From M3007 sp044347755 (GTDB lineage: Bacteria > Bacteroidota > Bacteroidia > Chitinophagales > Saprospiraceae), in NCBI GenBank assembly GCA_044347755.1, contig JBIKUE010000001.1, forward strand, positions 62,001 through 126,000: DNA of 64,000 bases, written 5' to 3'. Positions 15,743-23,381 of this stretch are shown in pieces (the stretch's first letter is position 1; each line of letters starts with the position of its first letter). The notes below the pieces were generated by a model, which was not told the DNA's origin, searched no databases, and saw only the letters and a list, made by a program, of their open reading frames with translations. The position numbers and the translations under genes were made by a program.

Positions 15743-16735
15743 ATGGTTCAGTTTCAACACCCGGAATATCTCTGGTTTTTGCTTTTTTCCCCCGGGGTGC
15801 TGGCTCTGGCGGGTTTTTATTTGCGCTGGCGGAAAAGTGCGCTGGTTAGATTGGGGCAAACGGACAGGCTGATATTGCCGTGGGTGCCCCGCCGATTTTG
15901 GATGAAAGCTGTACTGATGAGTCTGGCATTCGGGCTTTTGTCTGTGGCCTGGGCTAATCCACAATGGGGAGCCAAAAAACAACAAAGTGTTCAGGAGGCT
16001 GCAGATGTTTTTATTGCGCTGGATATATCCCAAAGCATGCTCTGCAGGGATGTGTCGCCCAGCCGTTTGGAGTTGGCGCGTATTTTCACCCAAAAACTGG
16101 TACAAAAACTTCAAGGGGAACGGATTGGGGTGGTGTTTTTTGCCGGCAATGCCTTTTTGGGCGTTCCAATGTCTACGGATTATACGTTTGTGCTGCAAAG
16201 TTTGCAAAGCGCCCATCCGGATATGCTCACGGAACAAGGTACCGCAATTGCTTCAGCCCTGGAATTAGCTGAAAAATCATTTGGCGAAGAGGCTGGTGGA
16301 GGAAAAGCGGTGGTACTGATTACGGATGGTGAAAGCCATGATGAAGAAGCTGTGGAAATGGCCCGGAAGTTAAGTGATAAAGGAATATTGGTAAGTGCTG
16401 TAGGCGCCGGAACACATGAAGGTGGACCAATACCTATGGGTGACTGGGAAGGGGGACAATACAAGCGGGATGAAAACGGGGAGATCGTGCTTACGAGGTT
16501 GGATGAAGGATTGCTTCGTAAAATTGCCGATGCCGGGAGGGGAAATGTGTATACCATTCAACAGGGTGATCGGGCGGTTCAGGCAGTGGTCAATGCGATG
16601 GGTTCGTTGGAAAAAAGAGCCATAGAAGTGCGCTCACTTGATGAACTGGCATCCTGGTATCAATGGTGGTTATTACCGGTTATTTTATTGCTCGGTCTGG
16701 AACCATTTATTTCCAATTGGAGAAAAAAACAATGA
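15743..16735 (+). CDS. batB: BatB, membrane-anchored VWA-domain protein
   Basis: The protein has 330 residues. N-terminal membrane segments at about 9-27 and 54-70 and a C-terminal segment (about 303-322) flank a von Willebrand A domain. The metal-ion-dependent adhesion site is DISQS at 94-98, and the later ITDGESHD segment provides the usual downstream acidic residues. Bat proteins form a periplasm-facing complex linked to aerotolerance and stress in Bacteroidota and spirochaetes. The batC gene overlaps the stop by ATGA, so they are translationally coupled. The usual partners moxR, the DUF58 gene and batA are absent upstream, where a LysE gene sits instead. Confidence 0.9.
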   Translation: MVQFQHPEYLWFLLFSPGVLALAGFYLRWRKSALVRLGQTDRLILPWVPRRFWMKAVLMSLAFGLLSVAWANPQWGAKKQQSVQEAADVFIALDISQSMLCRDVSPSRLELARIFTQKLVQKLQGERIGVVFFAGNAFLGVPMSTDYTFVLQSLQSAHPDMLTEQGTAIASALELAEKSFGEEAGGGKAVVLITDGESHDEEAVEMARKLSDKGILVSAVGAGTHEGGPIPMGDWEGGQYKRDENGEIVLTRLDEGLLRKIADAGRGNVYTIQQGDRAVQAVVNAMGSLEKRAIEVRSLDELASWYQWWLLPVILLLGLEPFISNWRKKQ

Positions 16736-17487
16736 CGTTTAAAGTACAGGCATTTTATCTTTTGGTGGCGATGTTTACAGTACAAAGTGCTGCAGCCCAG
16801 GAAACGCATGGATTCCTCCGAAAAGGTGACCGCGCGTATGATCGCGACCTATACAAAGACGCAGAACAACAATACCGAAATGCCGCTGACCGGGACGTTC
16901 GGAGCCCTAAAGCTGTGTATAATTTGGGCAATACGCTGTATCAGCAAGGCAAATTTGAAGAAGCAGGCCAACGCTACCATCAATCAGCAGTTCGTGGAGA
17001 AACCCTTACCAAGTCAGAAAAGGCTGACACCTGGCATAATCAGGGCAATGCTATGTTGAAACAGCGGAAATATCAGGAAGCGGTAAAAGCCTATGAACAA
17101 AGTTTGAGGTACCGACCTGCCGATCAGGAAACCAAGATGAACCTCCAGATGGCCAAAAAGAAGTTACAGGAAGAACAGAAGCAACAGCAGGAACAACAGC
17201 AAAAAAATCAACAGCAACAAGAGAATCAAAATCAGCAGCAAGACCCGTCACAACAGCCTAACCAGCCGCAACAAAAAGATAAAAACCAACGCCAAAATCC
17301 GGAACATCAGGAAAACCAGCAAGGACCGCCACCGCAGGAACAGCCGCAACAACAACAACAAATGAAAAAAGAAGAGGCCAAGCGTTTGTTGGAAACGGCG
17401 ATTGGTAATGAAGATCGCAAAAATGCGAGAAAATATCGCGCAGCAGAGCAATCAAAACCGGAAAAGCGATCCAAAAAGGACTGGTGA
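16732..17487 (+). CDS. batC: BatC, TPR protein with Gln-rich tail
   Basis: The protein has 251 residues from the ATG at 16732, which overlaps the batB stop as ATGA. A signal peptide (MTFKVQAFYLLVAMFTVQSAAAQ) is followed by about three TPR units (AVYNLGNTLYQQGKFEEAGQ, TWHNQGNAMLKQRKYQEAVK). A strongly low-complexity Q/N/P-rich region (about 147-220) follows, then a basic tail rich in K and R. This is the typical BatC layout. It is thought to act as a scaffold for BatA/BatB. The CAA/CAG-rich tract makes this stretch of DNA repetitive and prone to replication slippage. Confidence 0.88.
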   Translation: MTFKVQAFYLLVAMFTVQSAAAQETHGFLRKGDRAYDRDLYKDAEQQYRNAADRDVRSPKAVYNLGNTLYQQGKFEEAGQRYHQSAVRGETLTKSEKADTWHNQGNAMLKQRKYQEAVKAYEQSLRYRPADQETKMNLQMAKKKLQEEQKQQQEQQQKNQQQQENQNQQQDPSQQPNQPQQKDKNQRQNPEHQENQQGPPPQEQPQQQQQMKKEEAKRLLETAIGNEDRKNARKYRAAEQSKPEKRSKKDW

Positions 17488-17502
17488 ATATTCTGATACT
17501 AT

Positions 17503-18273
17503 CTATTTCAATGACGGGTTAATATTCTCCGACATGATTCTGTAGATATCCTGCCAATCTGGGTTGTTTTGTAAAAGTGTCAGATGGCGTTTAACCGTAT
17601 CAAGATCGCCGCGCATGGCAGGACCTGTCTGCATGCGTTCCGGCGAGTCTTGCAGCGCTTTGGCAAGGGTTTCCTCCATTAACGGATGCAATAACTCAAA
17701 AGGCAAATCCTTTTCATCCAGAATCTTTTCTGCTATGGCGAAACAACGATTGGCAAAGTTGTTGGCAAAAACAGCGGCAACGTGCAGTAAAGCACGCTGT
17801 TCATCATCCACGTGATACACCAAATTGCCGATGATTTTGGCTATTTTTTTCAATTCAAAAAGGTCTTCCTGCTTAGCAGCATCTACGCAAAACGGGATTT
17901 TTGACCAAACCGGCGTGTGTTCTACGGAAAAAGACTGAAGTGGGTAAAAAACGCCATAACGACTGAAATGCCTGGCAAGAATAGCGCCAGCAGTACCCCC
18001 TGATGTGTGCGTTACCAGCGCTTCCTGTGCATAGGGTGCAAAGGATTCAGCAACTTCTGCAATAGCATCATCTTTTACAGCCAGTATCACCCAGTCTGCA
18101 TCTGATAGGATTTCGGCTGGGGTATCAGACCATTCGGCCTGCAAAACCTCTGCCAGAGCCTCGGCATGTTCGGCTGTTCTGCTGATCACTTGCGATACCG
18201 GCAGGCCTTTACTTTTCAGGCGTTTACCCAAATGCCAGGCAATTCGACCGGCGCCTATAATGACAATTTTCAT
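17503..18273 (-). CDS. Rossmann-fold DUF2520 protein
   Basis: The protein has 256 residues. The N-terminal Rossmann fold begins MKIVIIGAGRIAWHLGKRL (GxGxxxxxL dinucleotide-binding pattern). The C-terminal half is the helical DUF2520 domain, with HVAAVFANNFANR and the conserved TGPAMRGD near residue 220. The family is related to ProC/6-phosphogluconate dehydrogenase-type oxidoreductases. No reaction has been assigned that I can vouch for. A TAATTTTG element at 18299-18306 lies upstream. It faces batC tail to tail across 15 bp. Confidence 0.9.
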   Translation of the reverse strand: MKIVIIGAGRIAWHLGKRLKSKGLPVSQVISRTAEHAEALAEVLQAEWSDTPAEILSDADWVILAVKDDAIAEVAESFAPYAQEALVTHTSGGTAGAILARHFSRYGVFYPLQSFSVEHTPVWSKIPFCVDAAKQEDLFELKKIAKIIGNLVYHVDDEQRALLHVAAVFANNFANRCFAIAEKILDEKDLPFELLHPLMEETLAKALQDSPERMQTGPAMRGDLDTVKRHLTLLQNNPDWQDIYRIMSENINPSLK

Positions 18274-18298
18274 GGGAGGTTGATATAAAAGACTCAGG

Positions 18299-18306
18299 CA
18301 AAATTA
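18299..18306 (-). promoter_or_regulatory. -7 promoter element for the DUF2520 gene
   Basis: The minus strand reads TAATTTTG, 26 nt before the ATG at 18273. It lies between that gene and the hemE 3' end. Confidence 0.5.
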
Positions 18307-18316
18307 ATGCAATTGC

Positions 18317-18358
18317 CCACATCTCATATCTCATAACTCATAACTCATATCTCATCCC
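18317..18358. repeat. 7-nt period repeat forming the hemE 3' end
   Basis: The plus strand reads as tandem CTCATAT and CTCATAA heptamers. On the minus strand this is GAGATAT-GAGTTAT-GAGTTAT. The hemE frame enters the repeat and ends in its TTATGA, so the last HemE residues (MRYEL) are repeat-encoded. It belongs to the same family as 284-388 and 11224-11297. Confidence 0.85.
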
Positions 18359-19378
18359 TCTAACCGTTTCTACAAACACCCTCACTCCATCAAGCGGTGT
18401 ATCAGGATAAACACCATGGCCAAGGTTGACAATGTGCCGGCCTTGAAAAGCCTGCACCATTTTGATGGTCTCCTGTCGGATGGTGTCGGCATTTCCGTAA
18501 AGGGTGCAAGGGTCCAGGTTACCTTGAAGGACTTTTTGGCTGCCAATTTTTTGCCGGGCAAATTGAGGACTGGTATTCCAGTCCAATCCGATGACCTGAC
18601 AGGAGGTTTGGCCTAATTCCTCCAATGCGAACCATGCACCTTTGGCGAATATGGTTTTCGGTACCTCCGGTATTGCATCGCAAATTTGCTTCAGGTAGGG
18701 TATGGCAAATGCCTGATAATGCGCCGGCGCCAATTCACCCGCCCAGGAATCGAATAGCTGGATCAGATCAGCGCCTGCAGCTACTTGTTGCTTCAGGTAA
18801 ACTATGGTGGTGTCGGTAATTTTCTGGAGCAAGGCATGGGCTTGAGCAGGTTCAGCGTACAGCATTTTCCGCGCTTTGGAAAAAGTTTTGCTACCACCGC
18901 CTTCCACCATGTAGGCCAGGATGGTCCAGGGCGCACCAGCAAAACCTATGAGCGGTACGCGGCCATTCAACTCCTTTTTGGTTATCCGAAGTGCCTGGTA
19001 TACATATTCCAGGGCTTCTGCAGCCTCGGCTCCCGAGCGGAGTTGGCTAATATCATGAAGGTTTTCAATGGTTTTAGGAAAACGGGGCCCCTTGGCCTCG
19101 ATCATTTCATAATCAAGCCCCATGGCTTCCGGAATGACCAGAATATCTGAAAAGATGATAGCCGCGTCCACCTGAAGTTCGTCCACTGGTTGAATGGTGG
19201 CTTCAGCGGCGGCTTCGGGTGTTTTTACAAAAGCTTTGAAATCAGGAAATTTTTGGCGTAAAGCTCTATACTGGGGTAAAATGCGTCCAGCTTGGCGCAT
19301 GAGCCATACGGGTGGTCGGTCTGTTTGTTCACCGGCAGCGGCTCTGAGGAAAAGATGGGGCGCAGTTGTGTCTGACAT
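18338..19378 (-). CDS. hemE: Uroporphyrinogen decarboxylase HemE
   Basis: HemE removes four carboxyl groups from uroporphyrinogen III to give coproporphyrinogen III in haem synthesis. The protein has 346 residues from the ATG at 19378. An in-frame TTG at 19408 is rejected because a TATTTTTG -7 box at 19406-19413 would place it before the transcript start. Family motifs seen are PVWLMRQAGRILPQYR near the N-terminus and GFAGAPWTILAYMVEGGGSK in the middle, followed by QLFDSWAGEL. The C-terminus ends RGMRYEL, where the last five residues are encoded by a 7-nt period repeat. No other haem-pathway gene is adjacent. Confidence 0.97.
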   Translation of the reverse strand: MSDTTAPHLFLRAAAGEQTDRPPVWLMRQAGRILPQYRALRQKFPDFKAFVKTPEAAAEATIQPVDELQVDAAIIFSDILVIPEAMGLDYEMIEAKGPRFPKTIENLHDISQLRSGAEAAEALEYVYQALRITKKELNGRVPLIGFAGAPWTILAYMVEGGGSKTFSKARKMLYAEPAQAHALLQKITDTTIVYLKQQVAAGADLIQLFDSWAGELAPAHYQAFAIPYLKQICDAIPEVPKTIFAKGAWFALEELGQTSCQVIGLDWNTSPQFARQKIGSQKVLQGNLDPCTLYGNADTIRQETIKMVQAFQGRHIVNLGHGVYPDTPLDGVRVFVETVRGMRYEL

Positions 19379-19405
19379 ATCTTGTATTTTCGGCTGTTTA
19401 AGGTG

Positions 19406-19413
19406 CAAAAATA
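19406..19413 (-). promoter_or_regulatory. -7 promoter element for hemE
   Basis: The minus strand reads TATTTTTG, 27 nt before the chosen ATG at 19378. It helps to decide the hemE start. Confidence 0.6.
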
Positions 19414-19487
19414 GGGTGGTGGAGGCGCCCTGGGGAATTCTTCCGTGGTTTGTGACCGGAAAGTGACGAGGAATGGTCGGTGATGAC

Positions 19488-19495
19488 TATTTTTG
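19488..19495 (+). promoter_or_regulatory. -7 promoter element for the DciA-like gene
   Basis: TATTTTTG lies 7 nt before the ATG at 19503, so the leader would be only a few bases. It rules out the upstream GTG at 19473 as start. Confidence 0.6.
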
Positions 19496-19502
19496 CAGAG
19501 AC

Positions 19503-19793
19503 ATGCGACAAAAGAACGACTTCACCCTTGCCGAGGCCATGCGGGCTATGATCCAGGAATATCGCCTGGGAACGCAATTAAATGAGGTGCGTATACAGGG
19601 CCTATGGGCCAAATTGATGGGCAAAACAATTTCTACCTATACGTCGCAGATTACGGTCAGAAAGGGCGTTTTGTATCTCACCATTCTGTCAGCGCCACTG
19701 AAGCATGAACTGTCTTATGCCAAAGACAAAATCCGTGATCTGATCAATGAGGAACTTGGCGAATCCTATATCCAGGATGTGGTGATCCGTTAG
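19503..19793 (+). CDS. DUF721/DciA-like protein
   Basis: The protein has 96 residues from the ATG at 19503. The sequence fits the DUF721 family: an N-terminal helix (LAEAMRAMIQEYRL), the W-A-K-LMGKTISTYT segment, and a KH-like beta region (VRKGVLYLTILSAPLKHEL). The last segment is a helix plus a short strand (KDKIRDLINEELG). DUF721 includes DciA, which loads the replicative helicase where DnaC is absent. Short Bacteroidota members are usually only annotated by domain. It is divergent from hemE, and its stop is followed within 3 bp by the photolyase -7 box. Confidence 0.82.
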   Translation: MRQKNDFTLAEAMRAMIQEYRLGTQLNEVRIQGLWAKLMGKTISTYTSQITVRKGVLYLTILSAPLKHELSYAKDKIRDLINEELGESYIQDVVIR

Positions 19794-19795
19794 GC

Positions 19796-19803
19796 TACTT
19801 TTG
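19796..19803 (+). promoter_or_regulatory. -7 promoter element for the photolyase gene
   Basis: TACTTTTG is a full TAnnTTTG match just after the DciA-like stop. It lies 49 nt before the photolyase ATG at 19853. Confidence 0.5.
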
Positions 19804-19852
19804 CAAACTTAAACAGCGCTCTGTTGTTTTGCAGCGGATTTAAGCCATCATT

Positions 19853-21232
19853 ATGACGAACTCCGTTTCTATTTTCTGGTTCAGACGTGATTTGCGTTTG
19901 GACGACAATGCCGGATTATACCATGCTTTGAAGTCTGGCCACCCGGTGTTGCCGTTGTTTATTTTTGACCGACATATTCTGGATGATTTACAGGATAAAA
20001 AAGACGCCAGAGTTGAGTTTATTCATTTGGCTTTGGAACGATTGAAAGCTCAATTGGAGGCTTTAGGCAGCACGCTTTGGGTGTTCCATGGGAAACCGGA
20101 GGAGGTTTGGAGGCAATTGCCCGGCACAGTGTCCATAGCGAAAGTGTTCACGAATCACGATTTTGAACCTTATGCCAAAGAAAGAGATGAGCAGGTCAGG
20201 GAGTTGTTATCTGAACAACAAATTCCCTTTCATACCTTTAAAGACCATGTGATTTTTGAGAAGCAAGAAGTGCTCAAATCAGATGGACTTCCTTACACCA
20301 TATTTACACCTTATTCCAAAAAGTGGTTGGAAAAACTACAGTCCCGTTTGAGTTCGATAACTGATGAAGAAGGAAAGGTGCAAAGAATCTCCTATTACCT
20401 TAAGCCTTATCCCAATCATAAGTATTTCAACCAATTCGTAAAGACAGCTCAAATCCCTGCACAAAAGTCTGCTCCGGTATTTCCAAGCCTCGAATCCCTT
20501 GGATTTGCTCCCTCAGGCAACTCATTTCCGCCGGAGAGTGTTAGCAGAGGACTTATCAGGAATTACGATAAGACCAGAAATTTTCCAGGCATTGAAGGGA
20601 CCTCCCGATTGGGCATTCATTTTCGTTTTGGCACCATCAGTATCCGTGAGAAGGCTCTTCATGCCCTACCATTGAATGTTACCTATTTAAATGAACTGAT
20701 CTGGCGCGATTTCTACAGCCAAATATTAGCTCATTTCCCTCATGTGGTGGGTCACCCCTTCCGGCCAGCTTATGATTTGATAGCATGGCGAAATGCCCCG
20801 GAGGATTTTGAAAAATGGAAAAACGGAAAAACAGGGTATCCAATCGTAGATGCCGGTATGAGAGAATTGAATACTACGGGATTTATGCACAACCGGGTGC
20901 GTATGATCGTGGCCAGTTTTTTGAGCAAGCATTTATTGCTCGACTGGCGTTTGGGCGAAGCCTATTTTGCTGAAAAATTATTGGATTACGATTTAGCCAG
21001 TAATTCTGGCGGATGGCAATGGGCTGCAGGTTGTGGCACAGATGCGGCGCCTTATTTCAGGATTTTCAATCCTTCGGAACAGACCAAAAAGTTTGACCCT
21101 GAATACAAGTATATTCGGAAATGGGTGCCCGAATTTGGCACTCCAGCCTATCCTCGTCCTATGGTTGAGCATAGCTTTGCCAGAGAAAGGTGCTTGGAAA
21201 CGTACAAAAAAGCGCTAAAAAACGAGGATTAG
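19853..21232 (+). CDS. phr: Deoxyribodipyrimidine photo-lyase (photolyase/cryptochrome family)
   Basis: The protein has 459 residues. The N-terminal Rossmann-like antenna domain begins SIFWFRRDLRLDDNAGLYHA, the family signature. The C-terminal FAD-binding helical domain has NELIWRDFYSQIL, GYPIVDAGMRELNTTGFMHN and SNSGGWQWAAGCGTDAAPYF. These fit a class I CPD photolyase, which repairs UV-induced cyclobutane pyrimidine dimers with blue light. A cryptochrome photoreceptor role cannot be excluded from sequence. The gene stands alone on the plus strand after the dciA-like gene and faces the 21268-22191 gene tail to tail. Confidence 0.95.
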   Translation: MTNSVSIFWFRRDLRLDDNAGLYHALKSGHPVLPLFIFDRHILDDLQDKKDARVEFIHLALERLKAQLEALGSTLWVFHGKPEEVWRQLPGTVSIAKVFTNHDFEPYAKERDEQVRELLSEQQIPFHTFKDHVIFEKQEVLKSDGLPYTIFTPYSKKWLEKLQSRLSSITDEEGKVQRISYYLKPYPNHKYFNQFVKTAQIPAQKSAPVFPSLESLGFAPSGNSFPPESVSRGLIRNYDKTRNFPGIEGTSRLGIHFRFGTISIREKALHALPLNVTYLNELIWRDFYSQILAHFPHVVGHPFRPAYDLIAWRNAPEDFEKWKNGKTGYPIVDAGMRELNTTGFMHNRVRMIVASFLSKHLLLDWRLGEAYFAEKLLDYDLASNSGGWQWAAGCGTDAAPYFRIFNPSEQTKKFDPEYKYIRKWVPEFGTPAYPRPMVEHSFARERCLETYKKALKNED

Positions 21233-21267
21233 TGCGAAAAAAGAGGTGAGTGTACACTCACCATGAT

Positions 21268-22191
21268 TCAGGAGCTGATGAACCAGCCGCGAGGGTAGTC
21301 CTGAAGGTTATAATTATGAAAAGCTTCCAGTTGTTTCCAGGTACGCTGCCGCAAATAGTCAAGGCTCGGAGAGTTTAACGCAGGGTGACCTTTCACGAGT
21401 ACCGGTTGGAGAACGTTCTGAAACCTTGACATTTGTATTTCGATGTGCTTTTGGGTCAACTCATTTTGAAAAGCCACGTGCGTATGGCTAACGCTGGCCT
21501 CGGAATCCTGAGTTGAGGTGAGCCAAACATCGCCCAATGGATGCTCTCCTTTGAATAACCTGCGAATTTGAACAAGAGGCATCCCTGTACTGCTTTCCAC
21601 ACAACTTAGGCCTGGCCATTCTCCGGCTTCGATGGTTTCGTCCACAGACCAGTCTCCGCCCCCGATATACCGCGCACGGGCATTCCAGCCTTGTGGGTTA
21701 AAAGGGAATCTGGGCGGATGAGGCGTATCTTCTTCTGATACTTTGCCAGATTGCCAATGAGTTAATGCAGTTTTGGTAGCTGCCTGGCTGGAGTCCCATA
21801 TTAACAGCCTGATGGCAGATTGTAGCAGTCGAACCTGTAATTGGGGAGCAAAAATGCTCATAATTGGCTCTCCTGGCAGTAGCAAAGTGCCTTCCGGAGC
21901 AGCGCTTACATGTGCACGAAGGCGTATGCGTTGTAAGTGATTTAGGAAACTCTCGGAAAACATGGAACGGCCTTTTTCATCCGTAACCTGTCCGAGTCGC
22001 TGTATGATTTGTGGACTAAATCTGAACCGACGAACATGCTCAGCCAATAAATCAGCCCCGCAGCTAATAGTGAACGGCGAGCTTGAACCACTTAACAAAT
22101 GAAAAGCAACCGGTTTCCCGTAAGAGCCATCGTGCCAGGTTTCCTGTGCATCAAAGAGAGGGCGAAGATCTGTCAGCCAGTCGAAGGTCAT
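21268..22191 (-). CDS. Degenerate nicotinate phosphoribosyltransferase-like protein
   Basis: The protein has 307 residues. Residues about 40-145 resemble the N-terminal part of nicotinate phosphoribosyltransferase (NAPRTase): LLAEHVRRFRFSPQIIQRLG, FSESFLNHLQRIRLRAHVSA, PEGTLLLPGEPIMSIFAPQL and LLIWDSSQAATKTA. The end (PVLVKGHPALNSPSLDYLRQ) resembles the NAPRTase C-terminus. Between them the TIM-barrel core looks shortened: I do not see the RRAHG or GTMAH segments, and only ARARYIGGGDWSVDE recalls the core. It is therefore probably not a normal NAPRTase. It is the third gene of the dapF operon, 11 bp after its neighbour. It may instead be a diverged subfamily with a new function. Confidence 0.6.
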   Translation of the reverse strand: MTFDWLTDLRPLFDAQETWHDGSYGKPVAFHLLSGSSSPFTISCGADLLAEHVRRFRFSPQIIQRLGQVTDEKGRSMFSESFLNHLQRIRLRAHVSAAPEGTLLLPGEPIMSIFAPQLQVRLLQSAIRLLIWDSSQAATKTALTHWQSGKVSEEDTPHPPRFPFNPQGWNARARYIGGGDWSVDETIEAGEWPGLSCVESSTGMPLVQIRRLFKGEHPLGDVWLTSTQDSEASVSHTHVAFQNELTQKHIEIQMSRFQNVLQPVLVKGHPALNSPSLDYLRQRTWKQLEAFHNYNLQDYPRGWFISS

Positions 22192-22202
22192 GGTGAGTGG
22201 AA

Positions 22203-23378
22203 TTAGGTTTTAGGGAGGATGGAGAACAAGTTGTAGTGAACGGCCAGATAAAGCAATTCGCCCCGAAGGTAATCATTTTTTGCTCCGAAATTGAGTCCAT
22301 TCCAGCCTAATTTAAGCCTGATTCCATGATATGAGCCTTTGGGGGCATCCCAATCCGTATTTGCTGTGTTGAACAACTTAATGTCCGTAGTAATGGCAGC
22401 GGCGAGGTGAAATTCCTTAAAATTAAAAAAGCTGTAATAATCAGGCAGTTCTGCTTCATCCTCGTCAGGTTCAGTTGGTTTCAGCAATCCAAATCCAAAT
22501 CCTACGCTGGGAAACACCCTTATCTTCGGGCGATTAACTATGTCGTAACCAAGGTTTAAACCAAGGAGTACAAAGGTGGTTGGATCCTCTTTAGGCCAAA
22601 CAAAACCATTTTCAGAGATATCTCTCCGGATGTAAGGTCCACCAATGGTTGCATCAAATGAATAATTCCATCTTTTGGACCAGTAATACAGATCAAATGA
22701 CAGGGCATAAGGGATACCAAGATTACGCTCCAGCTGATCTGTCCAGTTTCCTCCTGCAAAACCGCCGGAAATGCCTAATGCATGGCGAGAAGGTTTTTGA
22801 ATGGCTGGTTTGATGGTTCGAACAAAACCGTTGAATTTGGAGCCCGGGTACCGGTCTTCAAAAGCCTGTAAGCGGCCTGCCCATTCCTCTTTTTCGTGAT
22901 TGAGCCGCAGTAAATATTCCAATAAAAGCGTAGTAAAGGCCTTTTCCTCTTCAGTTAAAAAAGCATTTCGAATGCTTCCAAAAATATCATACCGACGTTC
23001 GTTCAAGGAATAGTCAATCCATTCAAACAGGCTGTCTTTTGGAGGTTGTATTTTCCAGGATTGAAGGGCGCGTTCGTTTTCATTAAACATACTGACTTCA
23101 GCCAGCAAGGTTCCATAGGATTCCGTCCAATAATAGAGCAGCCAACGTTCATCCCAAATTAATCCGGCATAATTCGCATCTTCGAGGCGAGCCAGAGAAT
23201 CCATCCACAATCCAGTGCCTGCTGGATCCTCCATCAAAAAGGACGCTAAGAGTTCTTTTCTGCAAGAGGAAATTTTCTCAGAAGTTGGTAGCGATTTTGG
23301 CTCTGGCAGGCTGTCCGTTTGAGCAATGATGACACTTGAAAAGGCTTGAAAAAGAAGAAAGAGAGTGAGTTTTTTCAT
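22203..23378 (-). CDS. Hypothetical exported protein, beta-barrel-like C-terminal half
   Basis: The protein has 391 residues with a signal peptide (MKKLTLFLLFQAFSSVIIAQ). The first half of the mature protein is helical and charged, without a motif I recognise. From about residue 200 it shows alternating aromatic/hydrophobic strands separated by short polar turns (HALGISGGFAGGNWTDQ, RWNYSFDATIGGPYIRR, GIRLKLGWNGLNFGAKN), as in outer-membrane barrels. The gene lies 3 bp after dapF and 11 bp before the NAPRTase-like gene, so it is likely co-transcribed with both. I cannot name a family. Confidence 0.75.
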   Translation of the reverse strand: MKKLTLFLLFQAFSSVIIAQTDSLPEPKSLPTSEKISSCRKELLASFLMEDPAGTGLWMDSLARLEDANYAGLIWDERWLLYYWTESYGTLLAEVSMFNENERALQSWKIQPPKDSLFEWIDYSLNERRYDIFGSIRNAFLTEEEKAFTTLLLEYLLRLNHEKEEWAGRLQAFEDRYPGSKFNGFVRTIKPAIQKPSRHALGISGGFAGGNWTDQLERNLGIPYALSFDLYYWSKRWNYSFDATIGGPYIRRDISENGFVWPKEDPTTFVLLGLNLGYDIVNRPKIRVFPSVGFGFGLLKPTEPDEDEAELPDYYSFFNFKEFHLAAAITTDIKLFNTANTDWDAPKGSYHGIRLKLGWNGLNFGAKNDYLRGELLYLAVHYNLFSILPKT

Positions 23379-23381
23379 GGC

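Noticed and set aside
16180..16557. 125-codon minus-strand frame opposite batB
   Set aside because: It is antisense to a well-supported VWA gene, with Ser/Pro-rich shadow composition.
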